From positions 2,542,001-2,606,000 of the forward strand of contig NZ_CP068046.1 of NCBI RefSeq assembly GCF_016698665.1: a DNA stretch of 64,000 nt, in the 5' to 3' direction. Origin of the DNA: Devosia rhizoryzae. Lineage in GTDB: Bacteria > Pseudomonadota > Alphaproteobacteria > Rhizobiales > Devosiaceae. A model generated the notes under the pieces. The model had not been told where the DNA came from. It made no database searches and saw only the letters and a program-made list of their open reading frames with translations. Made by a program: the position numbers and the translations under genes. This document shows, one piece after another, positions 18,501-25,766 of the stretch (its first letter is position 1; each line of letters starts with the position of its first letter).

Positions 18501-19082
18501 GGCAATCGCATGGCCATGCACAACCTTGCCGCGCTCCATGCTGGCGGACAGATGGGCGAGCAGGAATTCGAGGTTGCCTCGGAATGGTTTGCCCGCGCCG
18601 CAGCCCTCGGCATGACCGACAGCCAATTCAACCTCGGCATGCTTTATGCCCGCGGCCTTGGCGTCGAGCAGGATTTCGAGCAGTCCTACAAGTGGTTCTC
18701 GCTGGCAGCGCTGAGCGGCGACAAGGACGCGACGCAAGCGCGCGACGATATTGCCAAGTCGCTCACTGCCGAAGCCGTTAGCCGCATCAATGACGAGGTC
18801 AAGGCCTGGAAGATCGAGCCGGTCGACTTTGCCGCCAACTTTGCGCCGATCGGCACATGGACCGACAGCTTCGCCCCGGGCGACGCGATCGGCAGCCGCG
18901 AAGTGGTCTCAAAGGTGCAGCAGGCGCTCAACAAGCTTGGCTTCGACCTCGGCACGCCCGATGGCGTGGCCGGTCCCAAGACGCGCGATGCGATCAGCGC
19001 GTTCGAGCGGAGCACCGGCATGAGCGAGAGCGGCGCCGTTAATCCGCGGTTGCTGGCGGTTCTGGGGAGCCAACCGGTCTGA
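15543..19082 (+). CDS. PodJ-like polar organisation protein with Sel1 repeats and peptidoglycan-binding domain
   Basis: 1179 residues. Residues about 1-480 are coiled-coil with repeated RLE/MADRIEAIE-type blocks, including two copies of a segment ending RTSEAVAR (near 415-435 and 460-480). Residues about 530-760 are Pro/Ala-rich. One transmembrane segment follows (about 766-787, LLLAATLVAVSLLALNLVL). The periplasmic part has another Pro/Ala-rich stretch, about four Sel1-like repeats (about 905-1065, with AKWYERSAAQG and KLWYQRSAEAG) and a PG_binding_1 domain (about 1117-1175). This architecture matches PodJ, which localises polar machinery in alphaproteobacteria. Divergent from the response regulator, with a CtrA-like box upstream and a terminator downstream. 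Confidence 0.87.
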   Translation: MPRAYPQSETAGLSRDPAAGEWQALRGELVALLDKVESRYAPAEAEVPEPAVSALSRRMQHLRDQVEAPEPTLRRREALRTVKRAVDRFSERDDDEAPAVDDLTSAIAEIRSRQGAPGQPAPMPMRRGSDGGEIRELNGLVTGMTQRLERLEGELKSQRSNAGSVREVASQVEQLTQVVELLAGAIGETGQVKRLEGQIAALSVMIEQAPKTDLSAINQRLDDVSATVGKLAELQAQQMEREIGREQRATPEIAKMAPAMESIEASVRSVYDRIDAIERNVAMSSADFERLTGEMAAFTQAMKDNTAAPKALIGLVETMADRIEAIEGNAEVQALKGEIAGLRAAVLQGIEPRFVRLENQIEALSDRIVPVDTSVVENQLTALMARMDDAGAQLDGLARLYNSGDDRPDFESLATMVAERTSEAVARKATAPVAMFGADSLKSIEDRITGLIKSAGKTPDYESLADLVAARTSEAVARSVPATPDTNGNIDALEKRMTSLLNTAGKDTAERLTRLEAMLAERNEAPAPVPVRAKAPAPELKDDPFEAVTQPRQGGTEKLDSILQTLSKGPSDAMPVNPADEHPLVDRGPKPMAQAPSRAPAPRAPAASPAKEVAVPVIDPESVQRPPRPQSSFAEPDNNPFSEPPRAPAPTPEAAAGPTSTSTFVAAARRAQRAKQEDVKPAPGSTSLIGRALARVRQNKIDKVEKTEEVSLDAMPVAPVAKPAEKPKKEKPVRAKREPKAAAAPVADMRMPMPQVAQESFLTKHRRPLLLAATLVAVSLLALNLVLQRMDTVDPVPAPEAAAAPEEAPVGDVSTIAPPRVIDMVDPTATGSINPGAPMTFSKPASAKITAPITPALLPDETPVAIAPASLGAAPALPDLTPVDPPADVAAVAEPFDLPAEGVGPLELREAAAKGNAKAQFEVAAIYGEGRAVEKDLEESAKWYERSAAQGFVPAQYRLGNLYELGSGVEKDLEEAKLWYQRSAEAGNRMAMHNLAALHAGGQMGEQEFEVASEWFARAAALGMTDSQFNLGMLYARGLGVEQDFEQSYKWFSLAALSGDKDATQARDDIAKSLTAEAVSRINDEVKAWKIEPVDFAANFAPIGTWTDSFAPGDAIGSREVVSKVQQALNKLGFDLGTPDGVAGPKTRDAISAFERSTGMSESGAVNPRLLAVLGSQPV

Positions 19083-19109
19083 TGACCGGGAGAAAGATTT
19101 GACACTGCC

Positions 19110-19143
19110 ATGGCCCGGACATAAGCCCGGGCCATATCTCTTT
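19110..19143 (+). terminator. Rho-independent terminator after the PodJ-like gene
   Basis: Nine-base perfect arms ATGGCCCGG (19110-19118) and CCGGGCCAT (19127-19135) with an 8-base loop, followed by ATCTCTTTT. It lies 28 bases after the stop. Confidence 0.7.
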
Positions 19144-19178
19144 TCCGCTGTGGCGGGCTTTTACGGGACCTAAAGATC

Positions 19179-20105
19179 TTGCAGATCTATCTGCCGATCG
19201 CCGAGCTTTCCGTGAACCTCTTCTTTCTCGTGGGGATCGGAGGGGCGGTCGGTTTCCTGTCGGGCCTGTTCGGGGTCGGCGGCGGGTTCCTGTTGACGCC
19301 CTTGCTGATCTTTTCGGGCGTGCCGACCGCCGTGGCCGTGGCCTCGGTAACCGGACAGGTCGTGGCCGCCTCGACCTCGGGTGCCTTGAGCCATTACCGG
19401 CGCGGCGGCATCGATCTCCATCTCGCCATGTATCTCGTGCTCTCCGGCGTGCTTGGCGCTTTTGGCGGCGTGGCAGCGTTTTCGCTGCTGCAGGACGCCG
19501 GTCAGCTCGATCTTGTGATCTCGCTTGGCTTCCTGATCTTGCTGGGCTCGGTCGGCGTCCTGATGCTGCAGGAATCGGTGCGGGCTTTGCTCAAGCATCG
19601 GCAGGGCATTGTGGTGCGCGAGCGGCTGCCCAACCAGCATAGCTGGATCCATGGCCTGCCCTGGCGCGTGCGGTTCAAGAAGTCGCGGCTCTATATCAGC
19701 GTCTTGCCGGTGCTGGGGATTGGGCTCTTTATCGGCTTTGTCGGTTCGCTGTTGGGCATTGGCGGCGGCTTCATCATGGTGCCGGCGCTGGTTTACCTCT
19801 TGCGCGTGCCCGGCAATGTGGTGATCGGCACCTCGCTCGCGCAGGTCGTGGCCATGATGTCGGCCACGACAATCCTTCATGCCGTGCAAAGCCAAAGCGT
19901 CGATATTCTCCTTGCCTTCTGCCTCATGGTGGGTGGTGTCGCCGGGGCACAATTTGGTGCAGCGGCAGGCAAGAACCTGCGGGGCGAACAGTTGCGCGGG
20001 CTCCTCGCGCTCTTGATCCTTGCCGTCGCCATCCGCTTCGGCCTCTCGCTGGTGCTGACGCCTGCAGACCCGTTCAGCATGGCTGTGACGAGCGTGGCGC
20101 GATGA
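19179..20105 (+). CDS. TauE/SafE-family membrane exporter
   Basis: 308 residues, about eight transmembrane segments in two pseudo-symmetric halves, each with the family's glycine signature (FGVGGGFLLTPLLIF near residue 28 and LGIGGGFIMVPALVY near residue 195). TauE/SafE proteins export sulfite, sulfoacetate or related organic anions; the substrate is not defined here. The start is taken as TTG at 19179, giving MQIYLPIAEL. It shares an ATGA overlap with the next gene, whose family is characteristically paired with this exporter type in alphaproteobacteria. Confidence 0.86.
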   Translation: MQIYLPIAELSVNLFFLVGIGGAVGFLSGLFGVGGGFLLTPLLIFSGVPTAVAVASVTGQVVAASTSGALSHYRRGGIDLHLAMYLVLSGVLGAFGGVAAFSLLQDAGQLDLVISLGFLILLGSVGVLMLQESVRALLKHRQGIVVRERLPNQHSWIHGLPWRVRFKKSRLYISVLPVLGIGLFIGFVGSLLGIGGGFIMVPALVYLLRVPGNVVIGTSLAQVVAMMSATTILHAVQSQSVDILLAFCLMVGGVAGAQFGAAAGKNLRGEQLRGLLALLILAVAIRFGLSLVLTPADPFSMAVTSVAR

Positions 20106-20863
20106 CAAGGCTCTTCGTGCTCTTCGCTGTGCTCCTGGCTTTCGCCCTGCCGGCGCAGGCACAACGACTGATTTCCGGCGTCTCCAACGACACGGTGCAG
20201 ATCACATCAAGCTTTGATGGCGAGCGGCTGACCTTCTTTGGCACGATCGCGCCGGAAGCGGGTTCGACCAGCACGACCGTGGAGGGACCGTTCCAGGTTG
20301 TGATTGTGGTTCTGGGGCCGACGCAGAACCGGGTGGCGCGCGAGAAGACCAACAACTTTGGCATCTGGCTCAATACCGATCAGGTCGAGTTCCAGCGCTT
20401 TCCGAGCTACTTCCACGTGCTGTCGAACAAGCGTCTGCTCGAAATCAGCGACATTGCGACGCTCAACGCCAATTTCATCCTGCCGGAATCCTACGCCATG
20501 GCGCCAAACCCGGCCGGCTTCATGAAGACGCTGAATTTCGGCCGCGAACTGATCCGGCTGATGTCGGAGGACGGGCTGTTCGGCGTGCAGGAAACCGGCG
20601 TACAGTTCATGTCGGACACGTTCTATACTGCACAACTGACCCTGCCGAGCAGCGCGCCGCCGGGGCCCTATATTGCGCAGACATACCTTTTCAAGGATGG
20701 GGCACTGATCGCCCGCAAGTCGGAGGGGTTTGCGGTGCGCAAGATCGACTTCGAGCGCTTCCTTGCGCAGTCATCGACGCAGTATCCGCTGCTCTACGGC
20801 ATCGCCTGCGTGATCCTCGCGCTGTTTACCGGTTGGCTGGGCGGCGTGATCTTCAAGCGCTAA
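20102..20863 (+). CDS. TIGR02186-type membrane-anchored protein, partner of the exporter
   Basis: 253 residues: a cleavable signal peptide (about 1-20, ending LPAQAQ), an extracytoplasmic beta-rich domain, and a C-terminal transmembrane anchor (LLYGIACVILALFTGWLGGVIF). I recognise it as the TIGR02186 family, conserved in alphaproteobacteria beside TauE/SafE exporters. The periplasmic domain may present or receive the transported anion; the function is not established. The ATG overlaps the exporter stop (ATGA), indicating coupled translation. Confidence 0.8.
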   Translation: MTRLFVLFAVLLAFALPAQAQRLISGVSNDTVQITSSFDGERLTFFGTIAPEAGSTSTTVEGPFQVVIVVLGPTQNRVAREKTNNFGIWLNTDQVEFQRFPSYFHVLSNKRLLEISDIATLNANFILPESYAMAPNPAGFMKTLNFGRELIRLMSEDGLFGVQETGVQFMSDTFYTAQLTLPSSAPPGPYIAQTYLFKDGALIARKSEGFAVRKIDFERFLAQSSTQYPLLYGIACVILALFTGWLGGVIFKR

Positions 20864-20871
20864 TGCCACGC

Positions 20872-20987
20872 CCTCGTGGTTCGAGGCTGCGCTTCGCTCC
20901 GCACCTCACCATGAGGGCTACTGAAGATCTCGAAGTAGTCCTCATCCTGAGGTGCGCAGCGTCAGCGAAGCCTCGAAGGACGAGGAC
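20872..20987. repeat. Pair of palindromic dispersed repeats
   Basis: CCTCGTGGTTCGAGGCTGCG ... CACCTCACCATGAGG (20872-20917), then a related segment, CCTCATCCTGAGGTGCGCAG ... GAAGCCTCGAAGGACGAGG. The two halves form a larger fold-back between convergent genes. Shares blocks with the in-gene copy at 1509-1541. Confidence 0.7.
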
Positions 20988-20993
20988 GTGCCG

Positions 20994-21704
20994 CTAGCCG
21001 TTGACCAATCGCTTTGTCGGCACCGGATAGGTGCGGTCGCGGCCGAGCATGGTCACTTCGAGCGCCGGCATGTGGAAGAGGCCGAAGAAGGCTGGCGACA
21101 GGATGTTGATATTGCCGGCGGAGCTGCCATAGGCGGGCAGGATCATCAACCGGTTGTCGTGGACGAAGCAGGGCTTGCGCGCAGTTCGGCCGTCCATGGC
21201 GATGCGCGCGGCCGGATGAAGATGGCCACTGACATGACCCTTGGCGCCCTTGGACGGGTGGTGGATGAAGGTGAGGCCTTCGACCTGGATTTCCGGCAGG
21301 CAGGTGCCGCCGATGCAGTGCGCAATGGGGTCGTGATTGCCTGAAAGCCAGATGCATTCGACCGTGTCGCAGATGGTGTCGAGCCGCAGCCGATCGGCCG
21401 GGGTGAGCAGCGAGCTCGAGTCCGGACGATGAAAGGTATCGCCTAGCGACAGGAGGCGCCTCGCGCCGGTGCGGCGGAGGTCTGTCTCGAGCCGGGTGAT
21501 GGTCATCGCCGTGTCGTAAGGCGGCAGCATCTGCCCCTTGCGGGCAAAGCTTGCCATCTTCTCGAAGTGCAGGTCGGCGACAAGCAGGGTCGACTGCGCG
21601 CGCCAGAACAGGGCGCCCGACGGCAGCGGTTCGAAATTGTGGCCGGCAAAACGCAGCAAGACTGTTTCCGTGACGGGAGCCGAAAGGGCAGCAGCGGTGT
21701 TCAT
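20994..21704 (-). CDS. pdeM: Ligase-associated DNA damage response endonuclease PdeM
   Basis: 236-residue calcineurin-like metallophosphoesterase. The metal-binding motifs occur in order: VADLHFEK (DxH), SLGDTFH (GD), LSGNHD (GNHD) and SGHLHP (GHxH). It matches the PdeM family, usually encoded with an Lhr-type helicase, an ATP-dependent ligase and an exonuclease in a DNA-repair cluster. Here only the helicase gene is adjacent (upstream on the same strand, 163 nt away with a repeat between). The start was taken at the Met of MNTAAALSAP. Confidence 0.85.
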   Translation of the reverse strand: MNTAAALSAPVTETVLLRFAGHNFEPLPSGALFWRAQSTLLVADLHFEKMASFARKGQMLPPYDTAMTITRLETDLRRTGARRLLSLGDTFHRPDSSSLLTPADRLRLDTICDTVECIWLSGNHDPIAHCIGGTCLPEIQVEGLTFIHHPSKGAKGHVSGHLHPAARIAMDGRTARKPCFVHDNRLMILPAYGSSAGNINILSPAFFGLFHMPALEVTMLGRDRTYPVPTKRLVNG

Positions 21705-21740
21705 ATGTTCGTTCAACGCCCCAAAGTAAGGCCACCTCAC

Positions 21741-21862
21741 CCGACGCTCACGCGTCGAATCGCCATTCGAGCTTAGCTCTCATGGCCTTCTCGCTTCAAA
21801 TCACTCCACTGGAGTGATTTGCCCTCTGGGTCAGCTCGAAGTCCCCGAGGGGGCGAGGTAAG
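21741..21862. repeat. Repeat-rich gap between pdeM and the helicase gene
   Basis: Contains a near-perfect 23-base palindrome: AAATCACTCCA (21798-21808), one central base, and TGGAGTGATTT (21810-21820). Outer stretches CACCTCACCCGACGC and CGAGGGGGCGAGGTAAG resemble other dispersed repeats of the window. No gene is seen. Confidence 0.6.
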
Positions 21863-21867
21863 AAAGG

Positions 21868-24357
21868 TCAGCGCTCGCCCATCGCTTCTCGAATGAGCTC
21901 GTCTGCAGCTTCCGCCATAGCTGATTCGCGGCCTTCGCCATGAATGATCTCGCGGCCGATATCGAGGAGGATGGGCACGGCCAGGGGGGAGACACGCTCC
22001 AGCGGCTTATGGACGATGTGGTGCCGGATGCGCGTCAGCATCTGGCCCAAACGCCCGATATCGAGGAGCCCGCGGGCTGCATCGTGGCGCGTCGCCTGGA
22101 TCAGAATGTGGTCGGGCTCATGGGCATAAAGCACGTCGTAGATCAGATCTGAACTCATCGTGATCTGCCGACCGGTCTTCTCCTTTCCCGGATGGCGGCG
22201 CTCGATCAGCCCGGCAATGACGGCACAGTTGCGGAAGGTCCGCTTCATCAGCGCCGATTCATCGAGCCAGGATTCCAGATCGTCGCCGAGCATGTCTTCG
22301 TCGAAAAGCTCGTCGAGCGAGAGGCGATCGGTGCGGATCAGTGCCGAGAGGTTTCCCAGCCCCCAGATGGCCAGCGAGTATTCGGAAGCGACAAAGCCGA
22401 GCGGGCGGGCGCGCATGCGCTCGAGCCGGCGGGTCAGCAGCATGCCCAGCGTTTGGTGCGCAAGCCGGCCTTCAAAGGGGTAGCAGACCATGTAGTATTG
22501 CGTGCCGCGCGGAAAGGTTTCGACCAGGAGGCTGTCGCGGCGCGGCATGACCGAGATGTCGCGCTGAAGCCGCAGCCAGTCGGAAACCTGGTCGGGCATT
22601 TTGCTCCACTCCTCGGGAGAATCCATGATGCGGCGGACGCGCTCGGCCAGGTAGGTGGACAGCGGGAAGCGGCTGCCGCCATAGGTCGGGATCTTGGGAT
22701 CCTTGGAGAAGGCGCGCGACACATAGGCCTCGTTGTCCTTCATGCCCTCGAAGGCGACGATTTCGCCGCCGAAGATAAAGGTGTCGCCGATGGTCATCTG
22801 GCCGAAGAAGTATTCTTCCATTTCGCCGAGGACGCGGCCACCGGCGCCGATCGGCCCCGTGGTTCGGCCCTGCTTTTGCCCCCTGCCCCGCACCAGGCGC
22901 ACCTTGATCATCGGCTCTTCGACGATGGTGCCGATGTTGAGACGGTATTGCTGGGCGACCTTGGGGTTGGCGATGCGCCACATGCCGTCCTCGGTCTGGC
23001 GCAGGCGGGCATAGCGTTCATAGGCCTGGAGCGCGTAGCCGCCGGTGGCGACGAATTCGAGCACCCGGTCGAACTGTCCGCGCGGCAGGTCGCGGAAGGG
23101 CCAGGCGCGGAGGACTTCGGCGTAAAGATCATCGGCGAAAAAGGGCGCGGCGCAGGCCATGCCGAGCACGTGCTGGGCCAGAACGTCATAGCCGCCGGGC
23201 TGGGGGTCTTCGCTATCCTGATGCCCTTCGGCGACAGCTTCCACCGCCGCTTCGCATTCGAGCACTTCGAAGCGGTTGGAGGGCACCAGCAGCGCCTTGG
23301 AGGCATCATCGAGCCGGTGATTGGCGCGGCCGATGCGCTGCAGCATGCGCGAGGAGCCCTTGGGCGCTCCGATCTGGACCACGAGATCGACATCGCCCCA
23401 GTCGATGCCAAGATCGAGGGTCGAAGTGCAGACCACGGCCTTGAGCCGCCCATCGGCCATGGCGGCCTCGACCTTGCGTCGCTGCTCGACCGATAACGAG
23501 CCATGGTGGAGGGCGATCGGCAACATCTCCTCGTTGATGTCCCACAGGCCGGAAAACAGCATTTCAGCCTGCGAGCGGGTATTGACGAAGAGGAGCGTCG
23601 TCTTGTGGGCGCGGATGATGTCGAGCAGCTCGAGGTGCGCATATTTGGCCGAGTGCCCGGCCCAGGGCAGCCGTTCTTCGGTTTCCAGAATTGCCAATTC
23701 CGGCGGCGCGCCGCCGACCATGCGCAGGAGATCGGTGGGGCGATCGAGGTTCGGTTGGGCGATCCATTCCTGCAAGAGATCTGGCCGGGCGACGGTGGCG
23801 CTGAGCGCTGTGATGCGCATTTCGGGTGCAAGGGTCGCGAGCCGGGCCAAGCCGAGCGACAGCAGTTCGCCGCGCTTATTGGTGACCAAGGCATGAAGTT
23901 CGTCGAGCACGACGCGGCGCAAGCTGCCGAACATCAGTTCGGCCTTGGGGTGGCTGATCAGAAGCGCAAGCTGTTCGGGCGTCGTCATCAGCACATGCGG
24001 CGGGCTGGTGCGCTGACGCGCGCGCTTGGCAGCGGAGGTGTCGCCGGTGCGGGCTTCCACCTTGATCGGCAGTTTCATCTCGTCGATCGGCGTCGACAGA
24101 TTGCGCTGCACGTCAACGGCGAGGGCCTTGAGCGGGGAAATGTAAAGGGTGTGAAGGCCATCGAACTTGCCGTCGACCAGCTCGGTCAGGGTTGGAAGGA
24201 ACCCGGCCAGGGTCTTGCCGGCACCGGTTGGGGCTATCAGCAGCTGCGAGGCGCCGCGCTGATAGGACGCAAGGACGTCGAGCTGATGTTGGCGGGGGGC
24301 CCAATTGCGGGTGGCGAACCAGTCGGCGATGACGGGGGGCAGCGTTGCAGCGCTCAT
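21868..24357 (-). CDS. lhr: Lhr-type DNA damage response helicase (ligase-associated DEXH box)
   Basis: 829-residue superfamily 2 helicase. Walker A/motif I is PTGAGKT near residue 47, motif II is VVLDELHALV (DELH), motif III is LSATVARPD, and motif VI is QRIGRANHRLDDA. After the two RecA domains comes the long Lhr-specific C-terminal region with several aromatic/charged patches (for example PTYGGSRFPLSTYLAERVRRI). The size is right for the ligase-associated subgroup that works with PdeM in repair. The ATG at 24357 gives MSAATLPPVIADWF; the frame stays open upstream only through repeat sequence. Confidence 0.9.
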   Translation of the reverse strand: MSAATLPPVIADWFATRNWAPRQHQLDVLASYQRGASQLLIAPTGAGKTLAGFLPTLTELVDGKFDGLHTLYISPLKALAVDVQRNLSTPIDEMKLPIKVEARTGDTSAAKRARQRTSPPHVLMTTPEQLALLISHPKAELMFGSLRRVVLDELHALVTNKRGELLSLGLARLATLAPEMRITALSATVARPDLLQEWIAQPNLDRPTDLLRMVGGAPPELAILETEERLPWAGHSAKYAHLELLDIIRAHKTTLLFVNTRSQAEMLFSGLWDINEEMLPIALHHGSLSVEQRRKVEAAMADGRLKAVVCTSTLDLGIDWGDVDLVVQIGAPKGSSRMLQRIGRANHRLDDASKALLVPSNRFEVLECEAAVEAVAEGHQDSEDPQPGGYDVLAQHVLGMACAAPFFADDLYAEVLRAWPFRDLPRGQFDRVLEFVATGGYALQAYERYARLRQTEDGMWRIANPKVAQQYRLNIGTIVEEPMIKVRLVRGRGQKQGRTTGPIGAGGRVLGEMEEYFFGQMTIGDTFIFGGEIVAFEGMKDNEAYVSRAFSKDPKIPTYGGSRFPLSTYLAERVRRIMDSPEEWSKMPDQVSDWLRLQRDISVMPRRDSLLVETFPRGTQYYMVCYPFEGRLAHQTLGMLLTRRLERMRARPLGFVASEYSLAIWGLGNLSALIRTDRLSLDELFDEDMLGDDLESWLDESALMKRTFRNCAVIAGLIERRHPGKEKTGRQITMSSDLIYDVLYAHEPDHILIQATRHDAARGLLDIGRLGQMLTRIRHHIVHKPLERVSPLAVPILLDIGREIIHGEGRESAMAEAADELIREAMGER

Positions 24358-24369
24358 GTTCTCGTCGCT

Positions 24370-24508
24370 TTCCCTCTCCCCTCGCGGGAGAGGGTGGATC
24401 GGCCAAAGGCCGAGACGGGTGAGGGGTATCGGGCAACATAGTGCCAAAATACGGCACCGCACCCCTCATCCGCCCTTCGGGCACCTTCTCCCGCAAGGGG
24501 AGAAGGGA
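24370..24508. repeat. Dispersed GC-rich repeat, copy 1 of a family
   Basis: CCCTCTCCCCTCGCGGGAGAGGG, then GTGGATCGG...CGAGACGGGTGAGGGG, and an inverted counterpart CCCCTCATCCGCCCTTCGGG with CACCTTCTCCCGCAAGGGGAGAAGG. The same blocks in the same order form the repeat at 31645-31769. It occupies most of the gap between the divergent helicase and DUF6460 genes. Confidence 0.8.
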
Positions 24509-24613
24509 GGACCGCGCTTGGGGGGACAGCCAACAAACCTGACAACGAACACCTACTGCAATTGCTCCGCAAGACTATATGATGGCGTGAACACTGCCAA
24601 ACGGAGCGGACCG

Positions 24614-24904
24614 ATGACAGAAGACTATAGGCCTCAGACTCGTTCCGGCGCCGAGCGCTTGTTTGGCGGGCGGCCGAGCTCGGTGGTGATGCGGCTGGTG
24701 CTGCTGTCGCTTCTGGTCGGCTTCGTGATGTCGGTGTTCGGCTTCAATGCCAGCGACCTGCTGCGCGGCGCAGTGGACGCCGTGCGCGAAGCGCTGCGCG
24801 ATGGTGGCGGCATCGTCCGGCAGATCATCGGCTATGTCCTCGCTGGTGCAGCGGTCGTGGTGCCGATCTGGCTGCTGATGCGCCTCGCGCGGGGTGGCCG
24901 ATGA
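24614..24904 (+). CDS. Small membrane protein, DUF6460-like
   Basis: 96 residues with a basic, polar N-terminus and two hydrophobic helices (about 25-44, VMRLVLLSLLVGFVMSVFGF, and about 70-90, IIGYVLAGAAVVVPIWLLM). I associate this with DUF6460, a family restricted to alphaproteobacteria; function unknown. The stop overlaps the start of the following kinase gene (ATGA), so the two are cotranscribed. The start was chosen at MTEDYRPQ; frames open further upstream run only through repeat sequence. Confidence 0.78.
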   Translation: MTEDYRPQTRSGAERLFGGRPSSVVMRLVLLSLLVGFVMSVFGFNASDLLRGAVDAVREALRDGGGIVRQIIGYVLAGAAVVVPIWLLMRLARGGR

Positions 24905-25569
24905 GCGTCTTGCGGCTAACGCCGGCCGAGGCTCTGGCGCGGCTGGTGCCGCATATTCTGCAGATGGAAAGTGCAGCCGGTGGGCAGCGGATCGCCATTG
25001 GCCTTGCGGGTGGCCCGGGGGTCGGCAAGTCGACGCTCGCGGCAGAGCTCGTCACCATGCTCAATGCGGTCAAGCCGGGCAGCGCGGCTTTGGTGCCGAT
25101 GGACGGCTTTCACATCAAGCACGCCAAGCTCGAAGAGCTGGGGGAGACCGACCGCAAAGGGGCGCCGCATACATTCGAGGGCGCGGCGTTTGTGAGCTTC
25201 CTCCACCACCTCAAGCGCGCCACCGAGCCCGTGAGCGGGCCAGGCTATAGCCGCAAGATCGAGGACACGGTCGAAGACGCCTTTACCGTGCAGCCGGAGG
25301 CACGGGTGCTGGTGGTCGAGGGCAATTACCTGTTGCTGACCGAAGGCCCTTGGGCGGGCGTACGGTCGCTGCTCGATTACGCGGTCTTCATCCACGTGCC
25401 GCGCGACATGGTCGAAGCGCGGCTGTTACGGCGGCATGGGGAAGAAGGGCTGTTCACCGACGAGCGCAACCGCGCCCATATCGCGTGCAACGACCTGCCC
25501 AATTACGAGCTGGTGGAGGGCTCGCGTGATCGGGCCGACGTGGTAATCGAGCTGGTGGTCGAGGCTTAG
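24901..25569 (+). CDS. P-loop nucleoside/nucleotide kinase-like protein
   Basis: 222 residues of the uridine kinase/pantothenate kinase-like P-loop superfamily. Walker A is GGPGVGKST (about 38-46), followed by the substrate-site phrase VPMDGFHIKH, typical of this group, and VLVVEGNYLLL (Walker B region). LLRRHGEEG is the lid with catalytic arginines. Related proteins phosphorylate nucleosides, pantothenate or fructose; the substrate is not assignable from sequence. Coupled to the small membrane protein upstream by an ATGA overlap. The stop lies directly at the edge of an inverted repeat. Confidence 0.83.
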   Translation: MSVLRLTPAEALARLVPHILQMESAAGGQRIAIGLAGGPGVGKSTLAAELVTMLNAVKPGSAALVPMDGFHIKHAKLEELGETDRKGAPHTFEGAAFVSFLHHLKRATEPVSGPGYSRKIEDTVEDAFTVQPEARVLVVEGNYLLLTEGPWAGVRSLLDYAVFIHVPRDMVEARLLRRHGEEGLFTDERNRAHIACNDLPNYELVEGSRDRADVVIELVVEA

Positions 25570-25570
25570 G

Positions 25571-25766
25571 AAGGCACCCCCTTCCGAGCGACGCTAGGCT
25601 CCTTCGTCGCCAAGCTTTGCTTGCCTTCCCCTCTTAGGGGGAAGGTAGCTCCTGTGACTTTGGCTCGATAGTGCCACATCAGCTGCGTTCACCTTCCCCC
25701 TCAGAGGGGAAGGCAAGCGGAGCTAAGGTGCGCAGCGCCTTAGCGAAGCTCGGAAGGGGGTGCCTT
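25571..25766. repeat. Long inverted repeat with nested palindromes
   Basis: The 18-base arms AAGGCACCCCCTTCCGAG (25571-25588) and CTCGGAAGGGGGTGCCTT (25749-25766) are perfectly complementary. Nested inside are two shorter fold-backs, CTTCCCCTCTTAGGGGGAAGG and CCTTCCCCCTCAGAGGGGAAG. The right arm overlaps the 3' end of pyrD. It sits between convergent genes. Confidence 0.85.
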
